Source of the DNA: Saccharicrinis sp963666825 | Lineage (GTDB): Bacteria > Bacteroidota > Bacteroidia > Bacteroidales > Marinilabiliaceae | Reading direction: 5' to 3' | Assembly: GCA_963666825.2 (NCBI GenBank) | Contig: OY763044.2 | Coordinates: forward strand, 124,001-188,000 | DNA: 64,000 bases | Shown: piece after piece, positions 17,854 to 27,028 of the stretch | How the letters are laid out: each line of letters begins with the position of its first letter | How positions within the stretch are numbered: position 1 is the stretch's first letter | Program-made: the position numbers and the translations under genes | The notes under the pieces: generated by a model | Database searches by the model: none | What the model saw: only the letters and a program-made list of their open reading frames with translations | Told to the model about the DNA's origin: nothing

Positions 17854-19314
17854 TTATTTTGTTGGTACATTTTTCAGTGTTTCTACTAAAAACTTCCAGA
17901 ACTTTTCAACGGTTTCAATATTTACCTTTTCGTCAGGGGAGTGAGGGAAGCGTATGGTTGGGCCAAATGAAATCATATCCCAGTTTGGATAAACAGCTCC
18001 TAAAATACCACACTCTAATCCGGCATGAATTCCTTTAATATCAGGAATTTTACCAAATTCTTTATTGTAAACATCCTTCATTACCTGAAGTATTTCAGAT
18101 TCCGGATTCGGTTTCCATCCAGGGTATTGTCCGTTAAACTCAACTTGAGCACCTGCTAATCTGAATAAACTTTCCAATGTAGATTCAACATCTTCTTTTG
18201 CGCTATCAACAGAACTTCTGATTAAGCATAGTACTTTTGTTTTTCCACCCTCTGATTTAACTATAGCAAGATTTAAAGATGTTTCAACTAAGCCAGGCAT
18301 TGCATCACTCATTCTGATAACTCCATTAGGACAAGCTTGAATAGAGTTTACAAGGTCGTCTTGAGCGATTTCATCCATTAAAGATGATGGCATGTCACAT
18401 TGTTCTGAAACTAATAATAAATTCGGTTCAGTGGCAGCAAGCTCGCTTTTGTATATAGAAGAAAATTCTTCAACCGTCTCAGTGAATTCAATAACATTGT
18501 TAGCAGGAACAGTAACAACAGCAAATGCTTCACGAGGAATAGCATTTCTTAAGCTACCTCCATCAATAGAAGCTAAGCGAACTCCGTAAGCAGCAACAAG
18601 TTCTTTTAATAAACGAAACATTAACTTATTGGCATTTCCTCTGCCTAAGATGATATCCATACCCGAGTGACCACCTTTTAAACCTGTTAATGAGATTTTA
18701 AATGCTACTGTGTTTTCTTCAACAGGAACTTCATTATATGTGAATTCCATATTGGCATTTGAGCCTCCTGCACAACCAACATATAATTCGCCTTCATCTT
18801 CAGAATCCATATTGATTAGAATATCAGCATCAAGCATTCCGGCTTCAAGACCAAAGGCTCCAGTCATTCCTGTTTCTTCGTCAATAGTGAATAAAGCTTC
18901 AATAGGACCATGAGGAATATCTGTAGATTGAAGAATTCCCATCGCAGCAGCAACTCCTATTCCGTTGTCGGCACCTAAAGTAGTACCATTTGCTTTTACC
19001 CAACCATCTTCAATATACGTTTCAATAGGGTCTTTTTCGAAATCATGTTGCTTATCACTATTCTTTTGAGGAACCATGTCGACATGGCCTTGTAATACAA
19101 CAGTTTTTCTGTTTTCCATGCCTGGAGTAGCAGGCTTTTTAATAATTACATTACCTGTTTTATCAACAAGTGTTTCAAATCCTAACTTTTTACCAAAATC
19201 CTCTACGAACTTAGCTGCCTGTTGTTCTTTTTTACTTGGACGAGGTATTTGAGTTAATGCATAAAAATTTTCCCATAATGCTATGGGTTGAAGTTTTGAT
19301 ATTTCGTTACTCAT
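17854..19314 (-). CDS. pepD: Aminoacyl-histidine dipeptidase (cytosol non-specific dipeptidase), M20 family
   Basis: The protein is 486 residues, almost the same length as E. coli PepD (485). The M20 metal ligands and catalytic residues line up: H77 and D79 in LQGHVDM, D116 in LGADNGIG, E146/E147 in IDEETGMTGA, D170 in NMDSEDEGE, and the C-terminal His in GIHAGLECG. All are shifted by three from the Vibrio enzyme. It cleaves dipeptides, including Xaa-His, in the cytoplasm with two zinc ions. It has no signal peptide. It has its own terminator and about 490 bases upstream, so it is monocistronic. Confidence 0.95.
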   Translation of the reverse strand: MSNEISKLQPIALWENFYALTQIPRPSKKEQQAAKFVEDFGKKLGFETLVDKTGNVIIKKPATPGMENRKTVVLQGHVDMVPQKNSDKQHDFEKDPIETYIEDGWVKANGTTLGADNGIGVAAAMGILQSTDIPHGPIEALFTIDEETGMTGAFGLEAGMLDADILINMDSEDEGELYVGCAGGSNANMEFTYNEVPVEENTVAFKISLTGLKGGHSGMDIILGRGNANKLMFRLLKELVAAYGVRLASIDGGSLRNAIPREAFAVVTVPANNVIEFTETVEEFSSIYKSELAATEPNLLLVSEQCDMPSSLMDEIAQDDLVNSIQACPNGVIRMSDAMPGLVETSLNLAIVKSEGGKTKVLCLIRSSVDSAKEDVESTLESLFRLAGAQVEFNGQYPGWKPNPESEILQVMKDVYNKEFGKIPDIKGIHAGLECGILGAVYPNWDMISFGPTIRFPHSPDEKVNIETVEKFWKFLVETLKNVPTK

Positions 19315-19750
19315 GATTGATTGTTTTTAGTACTAAAGAGTTATTTCAATAAAAAGTTCTTTAGTTCTTTAAGAATTGTAAAATTACTTATCTCTATTCT
19401 AAAAGGCGATGATAAGTATCATCTGATATAATATTCTTAGAAACTTGAAAATAAAGACCTTATCTCTGGTTGCAAACTTTAACCAGTAGATATGAGTATG
19501 TACTGGAGGACTTAAGGTTGTAATTTATGTCTTAATAAAAAGACTATAGCTAAAATAAATTACTCATGGTATTTTAAATATAAAAGTTTGTTAGGTTTTT
19601 GTAATGTATTGGTTTTTAGATATATGAATATTTTGTTGCCGGGTTGATAAAATATTGATAATAAGTGCCTTATAAATCAGTCTTGCTCCTCCGCTAAAGC
19701 TTCGGCGGCACGTGGAAAGTCTTTTGTATAAAGTCTAACGATCTATTATG
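19315..19750. other. Intergenic region between the DUF4831 gene end and pepD
   Basis: About 435 AT-rich bases with no supported gene. It should contain the pepD promoter on the minus strand. A small GC-rich island at about 19687-19715 contains CCGC and GCGG arms around an AAGCTT centre, standing out from its surroundings. Nothing else is recognised. Confidence 0.4.
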
Positions 19751-19785
19751 TAAAAATGAGGCTCTCTAATATAGAAAGCCTCATT
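19751..19785 (-). terminator. Intrinsic terminator of the nnr/DUF4831 operon
   Basis: AATGAGGCTCTCT and AGAAAGCCTCATT pair with one mismatch around an AATAT loop. On the minus strand the hairpin is followed by TTTTTA. It lies about 22 bases after the DUF4831 stop. Confidence 0.8.
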
Positions 19786-19806
19786 AATAATATGTTTATG
19801 ATTGTA

Positions 19807-20916
19807 TTAATTACCAATTGAAATAAGAGCTCCTGTAGTCGGGCAAAATTTAATTTGAATATCGCCTTGTTTTAAAATATCAGCAGGCATTGAGATTACC
19901 TGTCCGTATTGAGCCATATCAACTACGTCAGAACTAACTTCTTTATTTTTATCTAAAATAGTTATTTTGACAGGAGCAGGTATACAATAGTACAATCCAT
20001 TAATAATTGCATTTTTAGGAGCTTCAGTCTGTTTGTTTACGAGCTTTTTAAAATCTAAAGCATCTAATTTAAAATAAACAGGTGTTCCGGTAATATCCAT
20101 TGCATCAACTACTCCTTTTTGTGTTGAAAACCTACAGATTACATGATTGCTGTATGAACTTAAAGGATCAGGAGTAATTTCAAAAACTTGTGTTTTTTTA
20201 GAGGTGATGGTCTTACCTGCAAAAAGAGAAACGAAATCACTTTCCATCTTACTTAGCTCTTTCAAAACAGATTGATAAGCTTCTCCATCAGGAGGAAGAT
20301 TTTCAAGATCACCAGATAATAGATCTATTCTGTTATTTCTGATTTTATAAATCATATTTGCAGCTTCCTGTGCCATTGCTGCTGTTGATGTTTTAAAAAG
20401 AAGATCCTCGTGTAAAGGTATGTTATCAAAGTTTACATCTTCAAGGTTGATGATTTCATCCGACTTTGAACATACTGAAGGGTGCTTTGCTTTTTTTGTA
20501 TCAAGATTAATACCTTTTAAAATTCCTGAATGAGTAAGATTCAAATTAAAAGCTGCACTTAAATCAGATGAGATAACACTATAGCGTTGTTCCTCATTAG
20601 GTGTACCTTTTGTTTTTATTTTAATACTTTTTATTACCCATTCTTCGCTGTCTTCAGTAATAACATCTGATAAATTCAGATAGCGTTGAGAGTATCTGTA
20701 ATACGGACCTGTCTTTTTAACTATTTTCTCGCTTTCAATTTCAACTAAAACAGTTGTTTTTGGAAGCATATAAGTTAAAGATTGAACAGTTGGATTTATA
20801 ATTTCAGATGTTTTTTTTACTTCAATAATAGCTTCTCCTTTTTTTTGAGAAACAACATTTGTAGTAATTAAGAGTAGGATTATTAGGGGATTAAAGAATT
20901 TTAATTTCATTTGCAT
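19807..20916 (-). CDS. DUF4831 family exported protein of unknown function
   Basis: The protein is 369 residues with an N-terminal signal peptide (hydrophobic 8-20, cleavage near VVSQ). A second ATG two codons in is an equally good start. The domain pattern, with TYMLPKT near residue 48, GPYYRYSQRYL near 70 and a following DVI, matches DUF4831, which is common in Bacteroidia. No catalytic motif is apparent. It starts 26 bases after the NAD(P)H-hydrate repair gene and shares its terminator, so they are an operon. That pairing may be conserved but does not reveal its function. Confidence 0.75.
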   Translation of the reverse strand: MQMKLKFFNPLIILLLITTNVVSQKKGEAIIEVKKTSEIINPTVQSLTYMLPKTTVLVEIESEKIVKKTGPYYRYSQRYLNLSDVITEDSEEWVIKSIKIKTKGTPNEEQRYSVISSDLSAAFNLNLTHSGILKGINLDTKKAKHPSVCSKSDEIINLEDVNFDNIPLHEDLLFKTSTAAMAQEAANMIYKIRNNRIDLLSGDLENLPPDGEAYQSVLKELSKMESDFVSLFAGKTITSKKTQVFEITPDPLSSYSNHVICRFSTQKGVVDAMDITGTPVYFKLDALDFKKLVNKQTEAPKNAIINGLYYCIPAPVKITILDKNKEVSSDVVDMAQYGQVISMPADILKQGDIQIKFCPTTGALISIGN

Positions 20917-20942
20917 GCTGTTCTTTATTTTTGTTTTTATAC

Positions 20943-22463
20943 TTATTTTCTTAATGATTTAAACGCAGAACCAATATTACTTATTATGTCAGAAGCAATT
21001 AAAGATTCTTCAGATTCTGATGACAATGCATGATCTCCTGCCAGGCCATGAATGTATACGCCCGTTAAGGCTGCATCTTTTTCAGAATATCCTTGTGCCA
21101 ACAAAGCTAATATAATTCCTGTTAAAGTATCTCCACTTCCGGCAGTAGCCATTCCCGGATTACCAGAACTATTAAAATAGCAATTACCATCAGGTAGAGC
21201 AACAACAGTATGGGCTCCTTTTAAAACAGTAATTACATTGTAATGTTTACAGAAATCTTTTAACAGCTCTAATCGGTGCATTTCATTCTTGCTTTTACCA
21301 ACAAGTCTTTCAAACTCTTTTGGGTGAGGAGTTAAAATGGATAGTTTTGGCAGTTTAACCAATAAGAATTTATTCTGACTAAGGATATTCAGGCCATCTG
21401 CATCTATCACTAGTTTTTGATCAGAGATTTGATTCAATAACTCCTCAAATGCTTTTGCACTGTTTTTTTTAGTGTCAAGTCCTGGACCAATTCCAATTGC
21501 ATTATAGCAACTAAGCTGAGGGAATTCTGTAAAAATCATTTCAGATCTGTCAATGCTTGTCATTGCCTCAGGAACGGTACTCTGAATAATCTGATAGCCC
21601 CAGTGTGGAATATGAGTAGTTAATAAACCTACACCAGATTTTAAACAAGCTTTAGAAGCCAATATTGCAGCACCCATTTTACCATAACTACCGGAAATTA
21701 AAAGGGCATGGCCAAAGTTTCCCTTGTGACTAAACTTCTGTCTGCTCTTTACGATAGACTTGATTTTGGAATTATCAGTGTAAAAATAATGTGTATCATG
21801 AATATCAATACCTTCCTGTAGCAATCCAATGTCCAGAATTTCCCATCTGCCAACGTATTTCGCATTTTCTGGTAGTAAGAATGATAACTTAGGTAATTGA
21901 AAAGAAAGGGTGATATTTGCCTCAATAATTCCGGTATCTGCTCTGAAGTTACTATCGTAATTGGCAAATAATCCGGAAGGGATATCTATAGAAATTACAA
22001 AATTACTAATGTCGTTAATTTTCTCAATAACTTCCTTGACAAAGCCTTTTGTTGGTCTGTTTAATCCGGAACCAAATATGCAGTCCAGAATCACTTCATC
22101 CTCTTCAATATTTAGAGATTGTAATTGTTCTATTTGACTTATCTCAGTTATTTTAACATCAGATAATTCTTTTAATCTATCAAGGTTGATTTTAGCGTCC
22201 TCAGACAAGTTATCAGAGAATTTGATCAGATAAACATTTAATGTTACCGGTAATTTTGAAAGTAATCTGGCTATAGCCAATCCATCGCCTCCATTGTTTC
22301 CTGTACCACAGAAAATTGAAAACGAATAAGCCATATTATTACTTATAATCCAGTTGGTTGCAGCTTTTGCAGCTCTTTCCATTAAATCTATGGAGGGTAT
22401 TGGCTCATTTTTAATAGTAAATTGGTCAACCTCCCTTATTTGCTGTGGGGATAATATTTTCAC
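20943..22463 (-). CDS. nnr: Bifunctional NAD(P)H-hydrate epimerase / ADP-dependent NAD(P)H-hydrate dehydratase
   Basis: The protein is 506 residues, the normal length of the YjeF-type fusion. The N-terminal half (about 1-215) is the epimerase with GTGNNGGDGLAIAR near 53. The C-terminal half (about 225-505) is the ribokinase-like dehydratase with GIGPGLD, LTPHPKEFERLVG and MATAGSGDTLTG. Together they repair damaged NAD(P)H hydrates in the cytoplasm: the epimerase interconverts R and S forms and the dehydratase dehydrates the S form using ADP. The start codon is GTG, supported by the family-typical MKILSPQQIREVD opening. It is the first gene of a two-gene operon with the DUF4831 protein. Confidence 0.95.
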   Translation of the reverse strand: MKILSPQQIREVDQFTIKNEPIPSIDLMERAAKAATNWIISNNMAYSFSIFCGTGNNGGDGLAIARLLSKLPVTLNVYLIKFSDNLSEDAKINLDRLKELSDVKITEISQIEQLQSLNIEEDEVILDCIFGSGLNRPTKGFVKEVIEKINDISNFVISIDIPSGLFANYDSNFRADTGIIEANITLSFQLPKLSFLLPENAKYVGRWEILDIGLLQEGIDIHDTHYFYTDNSKIKSIVKSRQKFSHKGNFGHALLISGSYGKMGAAILASKACLKSGVGLLTTHIPHWGYQIIQSTVPEAMTSIDRSEMIFTEFPQLSCYNAIGIGPGLDTKKNSAKAFEELLNQISDQKLVIDADGLNILSQNKFLLVKLPKLSILTPHPKEFERLVGKSKNEMHRLELLKDFCKHYNVITVLKGAHTVVALPDGNCYFNSSGNPGMATAGSGDTLTGIILALLAQGYSEKDAALTGVYIHGLAGDHALSSESEESLIASDIISNIGSAFKSLRK

Positions 22464-22569
22464 TTGATCAAAATTTTAGTTAGTACCCTGTAAAATGCAA
22501 AATATTGCAAAAAATATATATTTATCCTGTAATATGATAAAATGCACTAAATTGGTTATTCATTTTATC

Positions 22570-22577
22570 TACATTTG
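22570..22577 (+). promoter_or_regulatory. Possible Bacteroidota -7 promoter element for the peptide transporter gene
   Basis: TACATTTG matches the Bacteroidota -7 consensus TAnnTTTG and lies 71 bases before the transporter ATG. I did not find a well-spaced -33 element, so this is tentative. Confidence 0.4.
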
Positions 22578-22648
22578 TGCGTATTACAAATATAGGGAAC
22601 TATTAACCGTGAACATAAATATTTTAAAACTTATATAATTATTATACG

Positions 22649-24157
22649 ATGAGTAATAAGGATAAAGCTTTTTTTGGACATCCAATGGGGTTGTCCTCGC
22701 TCTTTGCCACAGAGATGTGGGAGCGATTTAGTTATTATGGAATGCGAGCACTTTTGGTTTATTTCCTTACAGACACCTTAATGAATGGTGGTTTTGGTAT
22801 GGAAGAACTCGATGCATTTACTATTTACGGAATATTTACCGCATTAGTTTATGTAACTCCAATTATGGGAGGTGTTCTTGCCGATAAAATCTTAGGACAG
22901 CGTAAAGCTATATACATTGGAGGTATTACAATGGCTATTGGTCAATTGTTATTGTCATACAGTGCAATGTCAATTTCTTACGGATTAGAGTCAAGACAGC
23001 TTATTTTTTATATTGGTTTAGGTGTTCTGATATTAGGAAATGGATTCTTTAAGCCAAATATCTCAACAATGGTTGGTGAATTGTATGACAATGCCGATCC
23101 TAGAAAAGATGGTGGATTTACTATTTTTTATATGGGTATCAATATTGGAGCCGGAATTTCACCTTTGGTTGCTGGTAAGTTAGGAGAGCAAGTTGCATGG
23201 CAATACGGATTTTTAGCGGCAGGAGTTGGTATGGTTATAGGTACTGTATGGTTTTTAATGCGTAGTCATACTTTAGGTCATATTGGTATGCCTCCAAAAG
23301 TTAAATCTGAAAGACTAAGGCTAATAGCTAAAGACTGGGTTAGTGTTCTTACTTATGTAGGAGTTATTATTTTAACTGTGGTTACTTTTGTATTTGGATG
23401 GAATCTTTTATCAGAGTCAGCATCAAATGTAGTGATAACAATTGCTGCTATTGGAGGTGTGCTGTATTTAGGATATAGCATTTTCAACGGAACAAATGGT
23501 AAAACAGAATGGAGTAGGGTAAGTGTAATTTTAGTACTTGCTTTATTTAATATCTTCTTTTGGGCTGGATTTGAACAGGCAGGTACAACATTCAGTATTT
23601 TTGCAAGAGATAATACGGACAGAATGATCGGAAGCTGGGAAATTCCTGCTACATGGTTCCAGAGTATTAATGCAGTTTATATTGTTCTTTTTGCTCCTGT
23701 ATTTAGTATTCTTTGGTCTAAATTAGATAAGGTTAAATTAAACCCAAATACACCAATGAAGTTTGTTTGGGGTATGATTTTACTAGGATTAGGCTTTGTT
23801 ATCATGGCTTTTGCTTCAGATAGAGCTGAAAACACATTAGTAAGTCCACTTTGGTTAGCAATGGTATTCTTATTACATACATTTGGTGAGCTTTGTTTAT
23901 CACCAATTGGATTATCAATGGTGACAAAATTATCACCAACTAAGCTTGTTTCAACAATGATGGGAGTATGGATGGGTAGTTTTGCTGCTGGTAACTTTGT
24001 GGCTTCTCAAATGAAAGCCATCTCAATTAAACTGGAAGGTGCTTTAGATACAAGTATTCCTGTATTCTGGTTTATTGCAATTCAATCTTTCATTGCAGCT
24101 GCATTATTGTTTACTTTAACTCCATGGTTAAAGAAAATGATGCATGGAATAAAATAG
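22649..24157 (+). CDS. Proton-dependent oligopeptide transporter (POT/PTR2 family MFS)
   Basis: The protein is 502 residues with about 12-14 hydrophobic segments. The proton-coupling ExxER motif is at E22/E25/R26 (TEMWERFSYYG). The second POT signature, FFKPNISTMVGELY, lies near residue 133, and GGVLADKILGQRK near 75 is the MFS loop 2-3 motif. It imports di- and tripeptides with protons across the inner membrane. The neighbouring cytoplasmic dipeptidase pepD could act on imported dipeptides, but the two genes are not adjacent. It is a single gene with a terminator downstream. Confidence 0.93.
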   Translation: MSNKDKAFFGHPMGLSSLFATEMWERFSYYGMRALLVYFLTDTLMNGGFGMEELDAFTIYGIFTALVYVTPIMGGVLADKILGQRKAIYIGGITMAIGQLLLSYSAMSISYGLESRQLIFYIGLGVLILGNGFFKPNISTMVGELYDNADPRKDGGFTIFYMGINIGAGISPLVAGKLGEQVAWQYGFLAAGVGMVIGTVWFLMRSHTLGHIGMPPKVKSERLRLIAKDWVSVLTYVGVIILTVVTFVFGWNLLSESASNVVITIAAIGGVLYLGYSIFNGTNGKTEWSRVSVILVLALFNIFFWAGFEQAGTTFSIFARDNTDRMIGSWEIPATWFQSINAVYIVLFAPVFSILWSKLDKVKLNPNTPMKFVWGMILLGLGFVIMAFASDRAENTLVSPLWLAMVFLLHTFGELCLSPIGLSMVTKLSPTKLVSTMMGVWMGSFAAGNFVASQMKAISIKLEGALDTSIPVFWFIAIQSFIAAALLFTLTPWLKKMMHGIK

Positions 24158-24178
24158 GTTTTTTTAAGAAATAAATTC

Positions 24179-24213
24179 AACCCGGTATACAATTGAGTAT
24201 ATCGGGTTTTTTT
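24179..24213 (+). terminator. Intrinsic terminator of the peptide transporter
   Basis: AACCCGGTATAC pairs with GTATATCGGGTT (12 positions, one wobble, AATTGA loop) followed by a T run. It begins 22 bases after the stop. Confidence 0.85.
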
Positions 24214-24310
24214 ATACTGAAAACACGCTGTAAATGCTTCTTATATGTTTGTATAGGTCTTTGCTCCGTAACTGTATTGGTTACGCAGCAGGTGCGATGT
24301 TGATAAAAAC

Positions 24311-24359
24311 AAAACCAGACAGGATTATTGGCATTTTGCAAATAATCCTGTCTGGTTTT
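24311..24359 (-). terminator. Strong terminator of the TonB operon, possibly bidirectional
   Basis: AAAACCAGACAGGATTATT (24311-24329) is perfectly complementary to 24341-24359, a 19-bp stem with an 11-base loop that can pair further. On the minus strand it is followed by TGTTTTTATC. It ends 18 bases before the tonB stop. The plus-strand exit has only a short T run, which could back up the transporter terminator. Confidence 0.85.
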
Positions 24360-24376
24360 ATACGGTTTGTTTAGAA

Positions 24377-25318
24377 CTAATTTAAAACAAAGTGATACGT
24401 AATTGTACCTTTTTGGAATGCAGAAGCATTAGGATCTGAATTAAACTTCGCTTTTTTTGCTGCATCTATGGCAGCTTTCTTTAAGGTGGAATTCTGAGTA
24501 GTAGAACCTTTAAGTTGGTACTCTGCACTTACAACCTGGCCATATTTGTTAACAGTAACCTGAACAACCACAATTCCTTCTTCCTGAATATTGTAACTTG
24601 GTTGAGGTAATGAACCAACTAATGAACGACCTGTTAAATCGAATCCTGAACCTGAGTTACCTAATCCACTACCAGTCCTGTTTTTACTGTTAGGGTCACC
24701 TGTAACATACCCCTGGTTTCCTGAACCACCGGCATCACCTTCGGATGTACTATTGCTATTCGATTTACCAAAAGCCCCGGTAACTCTGTTGTTCGCTTCG
24801 TTTGCTATACGTTGTTCTTCCTCTCTTTTTTTGCGTTCAGCTTCCTCTCTTGCTTTTCTTTCTGCTTCAGCTTTTCTTTTTGCTTCGGCCTCAGCTTTAG
24901 CAATTCTATCAGCTTCTTCCTGTTCTTTACGCTTTTTCTCTTCTTGTATTTTACGTTCTTGTTCTTCTTGTTGTTTTTTTAATCTGTCTTCTTCCTCTTT
25001 CTTCTTTTGTTCGGCACTTTTTACCTCAGGAGCTTCATCATAATCCTGAGTTTTTACAGTTTCTTCCGTTTTAGGAGCCGATTTCTCCTGTGGTGTTGGT
25101 GGTGGTGTAGTTTCCTGAGGTTCTGCAGTTGATTGTTGAGCTGATGCCTGAGGTGGCTCAACTTCACCCAATCCAGTTTGTACGTTACCTAAATTTACCA
25201 ATACACCTTCCTCTTGTTGAGGAATAGTTTTTAAACCAAAGAAAATAAGTAATACAAGCACTAATAGGTGAAATATTAGTGAACCTATAAAACCATGTCT
25301 GTTATATTTTTTCTGCAT
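24377..25318 (-). CDS. tonB: TonB/TolA-like energy transducer
   Basis: The protein is 313 residues with one N-terminal membrane helix (about 11-30) and the rest periplasmic. A proline/glutamine-rich stretch (about 50-85) leads to a long Lys/Glu/Ala coiled coil (about 95-180), a Gly/Ser/Asn-rich linker and a TonB C-terminal domain (about 225-313, with GIVVVQVTVNKYGQVVSA). The coiled coil makes it TolA-like in build. It should carry proton-motive energy from ExbB-ExbD to outer-membrane TonB-dependent transporters such as SusC proteins, or act in envelope integrity. It is the last gene of the exbB-exbD-exbD-tonB operon. Confidence 0.88.
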   Translation of the reverse strand: MQKKYNRHGFIGSLIFHLLVLVLLIFFGLKTIPQQEEGVLVNLGNVQTGLGEVEPPQASAQQSTAEPQETTPPPTPQEKSAPKTEETVKTQDYDEAPEVKSAEQKKKEEEDRLKKQQEEQERKIQEEKKRKEQEEADRIAKAEAEAKRKAEAERKAREEAERKKREEEQRIANEANNRVTGAFGKSNSNSTSEGDAGGSGNQGYVTGDPNSKNRTGSGLGNSGSGFDLTGRSLVGSLPQPSYNIQEEGIVVVQVTVNKYGQVVSAEYQLKGSTTQNSTLKKAAIDAAKKAKFNSDPNASAFQKGTITYHFVLN

Positions 25319-25353
25319 TACGTCTACTCTTTGAAATTAATTACCAGGTTAAA

Positions 25354-25749
25354 CTACTTAGGTTGTGTAGCTAAAATTAGTTTATACTTGTTTTTAATCG
25401 CTATGTCTCTGATCTTTCCCACTACTGAAAAAGGAACTGATTCATCCACATGCAGCGCAATATATGTTTCAGGTTCAGCGCTCATAATCTCTTTCAATCT
25501 TCGTTCCAATCTCCAAAAAGAAACTTCATCCCCCTCAATAAAATATCTTAAATCTTTTGTGACTGAAATAGTTGTATTTGGTTTTGCAGATACCTGATGG
25601 TCACTTTTAGGTAAGGTAAGATCTTTATTGGCTACTGGGGTTACCAATGTAGATGTAATCATAAAAAATATAAGCAGAAGGAATACTATGTCAGTCATAC
25701 TCGACATACTAAAACCTGATTCAACTTTACTTCTTTTTCTTAACCCCAT
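25354..25749 (-). CDS. exbD: ExbD/TolR biopolymer transport protein (second copy)
   Basis: The protein is 131 residues with one N-terminal membrane helix (about 17-36) carrying the proton-channel aspartate D20 in SMTDIVFLLLIFF. A periplasmic ExbD/TolR domain follows. Its N-terminal 35 residues nearly match the neighbouring ExbD, but the periplasmic halves differ. It works with ExbB as the inner-membrane motor that drives TonB. It lies 76 bases after the first exbD and 35 bases before tonB. Confidence 0.92.
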   Translation of the reverse strand: MGLRKRSKVESGFSMSSMTDIVFLLLIFFMITSTLVTPVANKDLTLPKSDHQVSAKPNTTISVTKDLRYFIEGDEVSFWRLERRLKEIMSAEPETYIALHVDESVPFSVVGKIRDIAIKNKYKLILATQPK

Positions 25750-25825
25750 TATATCTTTAATTTTTGGCTGTTAACCTTTATTATAAATCCTTAATCACAC
25801 AATTCTCTGTATGAATTACCTATAT

Positions 25826-26215
25826 CTATTTAATGTCGAGTACCACTTTTATTGAATGAGATTCAGCAATATCCAATAGTCTAGCTACATCTCCGGTTGG
25901 TGCATTTTTATCCGTTCTTAACTTAATGTAAGTTTTATCAGCACTCTTAAATTGGTTAAGAATTGAGTTTTCAAGACTTAATTCAGATACTCTTTTATTA
26001 TCAATGTAATAACTTCCGTTTGATGAAACTCTGGCGTTAATAAACTTTTCTATTACAACCTTTTTTGTAGCTTGTTTTGGTATTAATAGCTTAATGGCAT
26101 TGGGATGTACCATTGTAGATGTAATCATAAAGAAAATAAGCAACAAGAATACTATATCGGTCATACTCGACATACTAAAGCTTGCATTTACTTTCGCTCT
26201 TCTTTTTAAAGCCAT
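25826..26215 (-). CDS. exbD: ExbD/TolR biopolymer transport protein (first copy)
   Basis: The protein is 129 residues, with the same build as the following gene: basic N-terminus, one membrane helix with D20 in SMTDIVFLLLIFF, and a periplasmic domain ending KVVLDIK. Paired, divergent ExbD genes behind one exbB are common in Bacteroidota and may form mixed motors. It lies 123 bases after exbB and before the second exbD. Confidence 0.92.
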   Translation of the reverse strand: MALKRRAKVNASFSMSSMTDIVFLLLIFFMITSTMVHPNAIKLLIPKQATKKVVIEKFINARVSSNGSYYIDNKRVSELSLENSILNQFKSADKTYIKLRTDKNAPTGDVARLLDIAESHSIKVVLDIK

Positions 26216-26338
26216 TCTTACTAGTTTATAAAGTTTGTAAAGTATTTAACGTTTATAAAGTGTTTGGATATTTAATAAATAGTTCTAAGTGGTAATCTAT
26301 ACTACTTTCAACTTTATAAACTTTCAACTTTTTACTAA

Positions 26339-27028
26339 TTAAGCTGCAGGTTCATTCAATAAATCCATGAATTCCATAGTTCTGGCTTCAAGCTTGAAAA
26401 CTACTTTTTCAACTCTGGCTACCAGGAAGTTATAAGCGAAGTATGCCATAATACCAATTGCTAAACCAGTTACAGTTGTTACCATGGCAGTATAAATACC
26501 TGATGACAATAAACCAACATCGATATTGTTACCTGCATTTGCCATGTCAAAGAAGGCTCTGATCATACCAATTACTGTTCCTAAGAATCCAATCATCGGT
26601 GCTCCTCCTGATACTGTAGCTAAGGTAGGTAGGCCTTTTTCAAGGCGGCTGATTTCCAGGTTACCTACATTTTCAATAGCTGTATTTACATCGGATAATG
26701 GTCTTCCAATGCGACTGATTCCTTTTTCAATCATTCGGCCTACAGGATTATCTACCTGTTGACATAAAGCATAAGCAGAGTCAATTTTGCCATCGTGGAT
26801 ATATTCTTTAATCTTATTCATAAAGCTTAAATCCTCAGAAGCTGCTTTTTTGATTGCAAAATATCTTTCAAAGAAAATGTATACAGCTACAAATGATAAG
26901 AGAATCATGGGAACCATAATCCATCCACCATTGATAGCCATTTCAATATAATTCATTTGATTTTCTGCAGTCTCTGCAGCTGCATCCAATGTTTCTGCTG
27001 TTTGTTGAATAAATAGTAGTAAGCTCAT
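26339..27028 (-). CDS. exbB: ExbB/TolQ/MotA-family proton channel protein
   Basis: The protein is 229 residues with three membrane helices (about 35-55, 125-148 and 165-190). The family signature is visible as ATVSGGAPMIGFLGTVIGM near residue 130. It forms the pentameric proton channel around ExbD in the inner membrane and energizes TonB. It is the first gene of the operon. The operon promoter should lie in the long upstream gap. Confidence 0.93.
   Translation of the reverse strand: MSLLLFIQQTAETLDAAAETAENQMNYIEMAINGGWIMVPMILLSFVAVYIFFERYFAIKKAASEDLSFMNKIKEYIHDGKIDSAYALCQQVDNPVGRMIEKGISRIGRPLSDVNTAIENVGNLEISRLEKGLPTLATVSGGAPMIGFLGTVIGMIRAFFDMANAGNNIDVGLLSSGIYTAMVTTVTGLAIGIMAYFAYNFLVARVEKVVFKLEARTMEFMDLLNEPAA

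Noticed and set aside
24753..25043. Plus-strand Ser/Phe/Leu-rich open frame opposite tonB
   Set aside because: It is the complement of the Lys/Glu coiled coil and shows the expected mirror composition.
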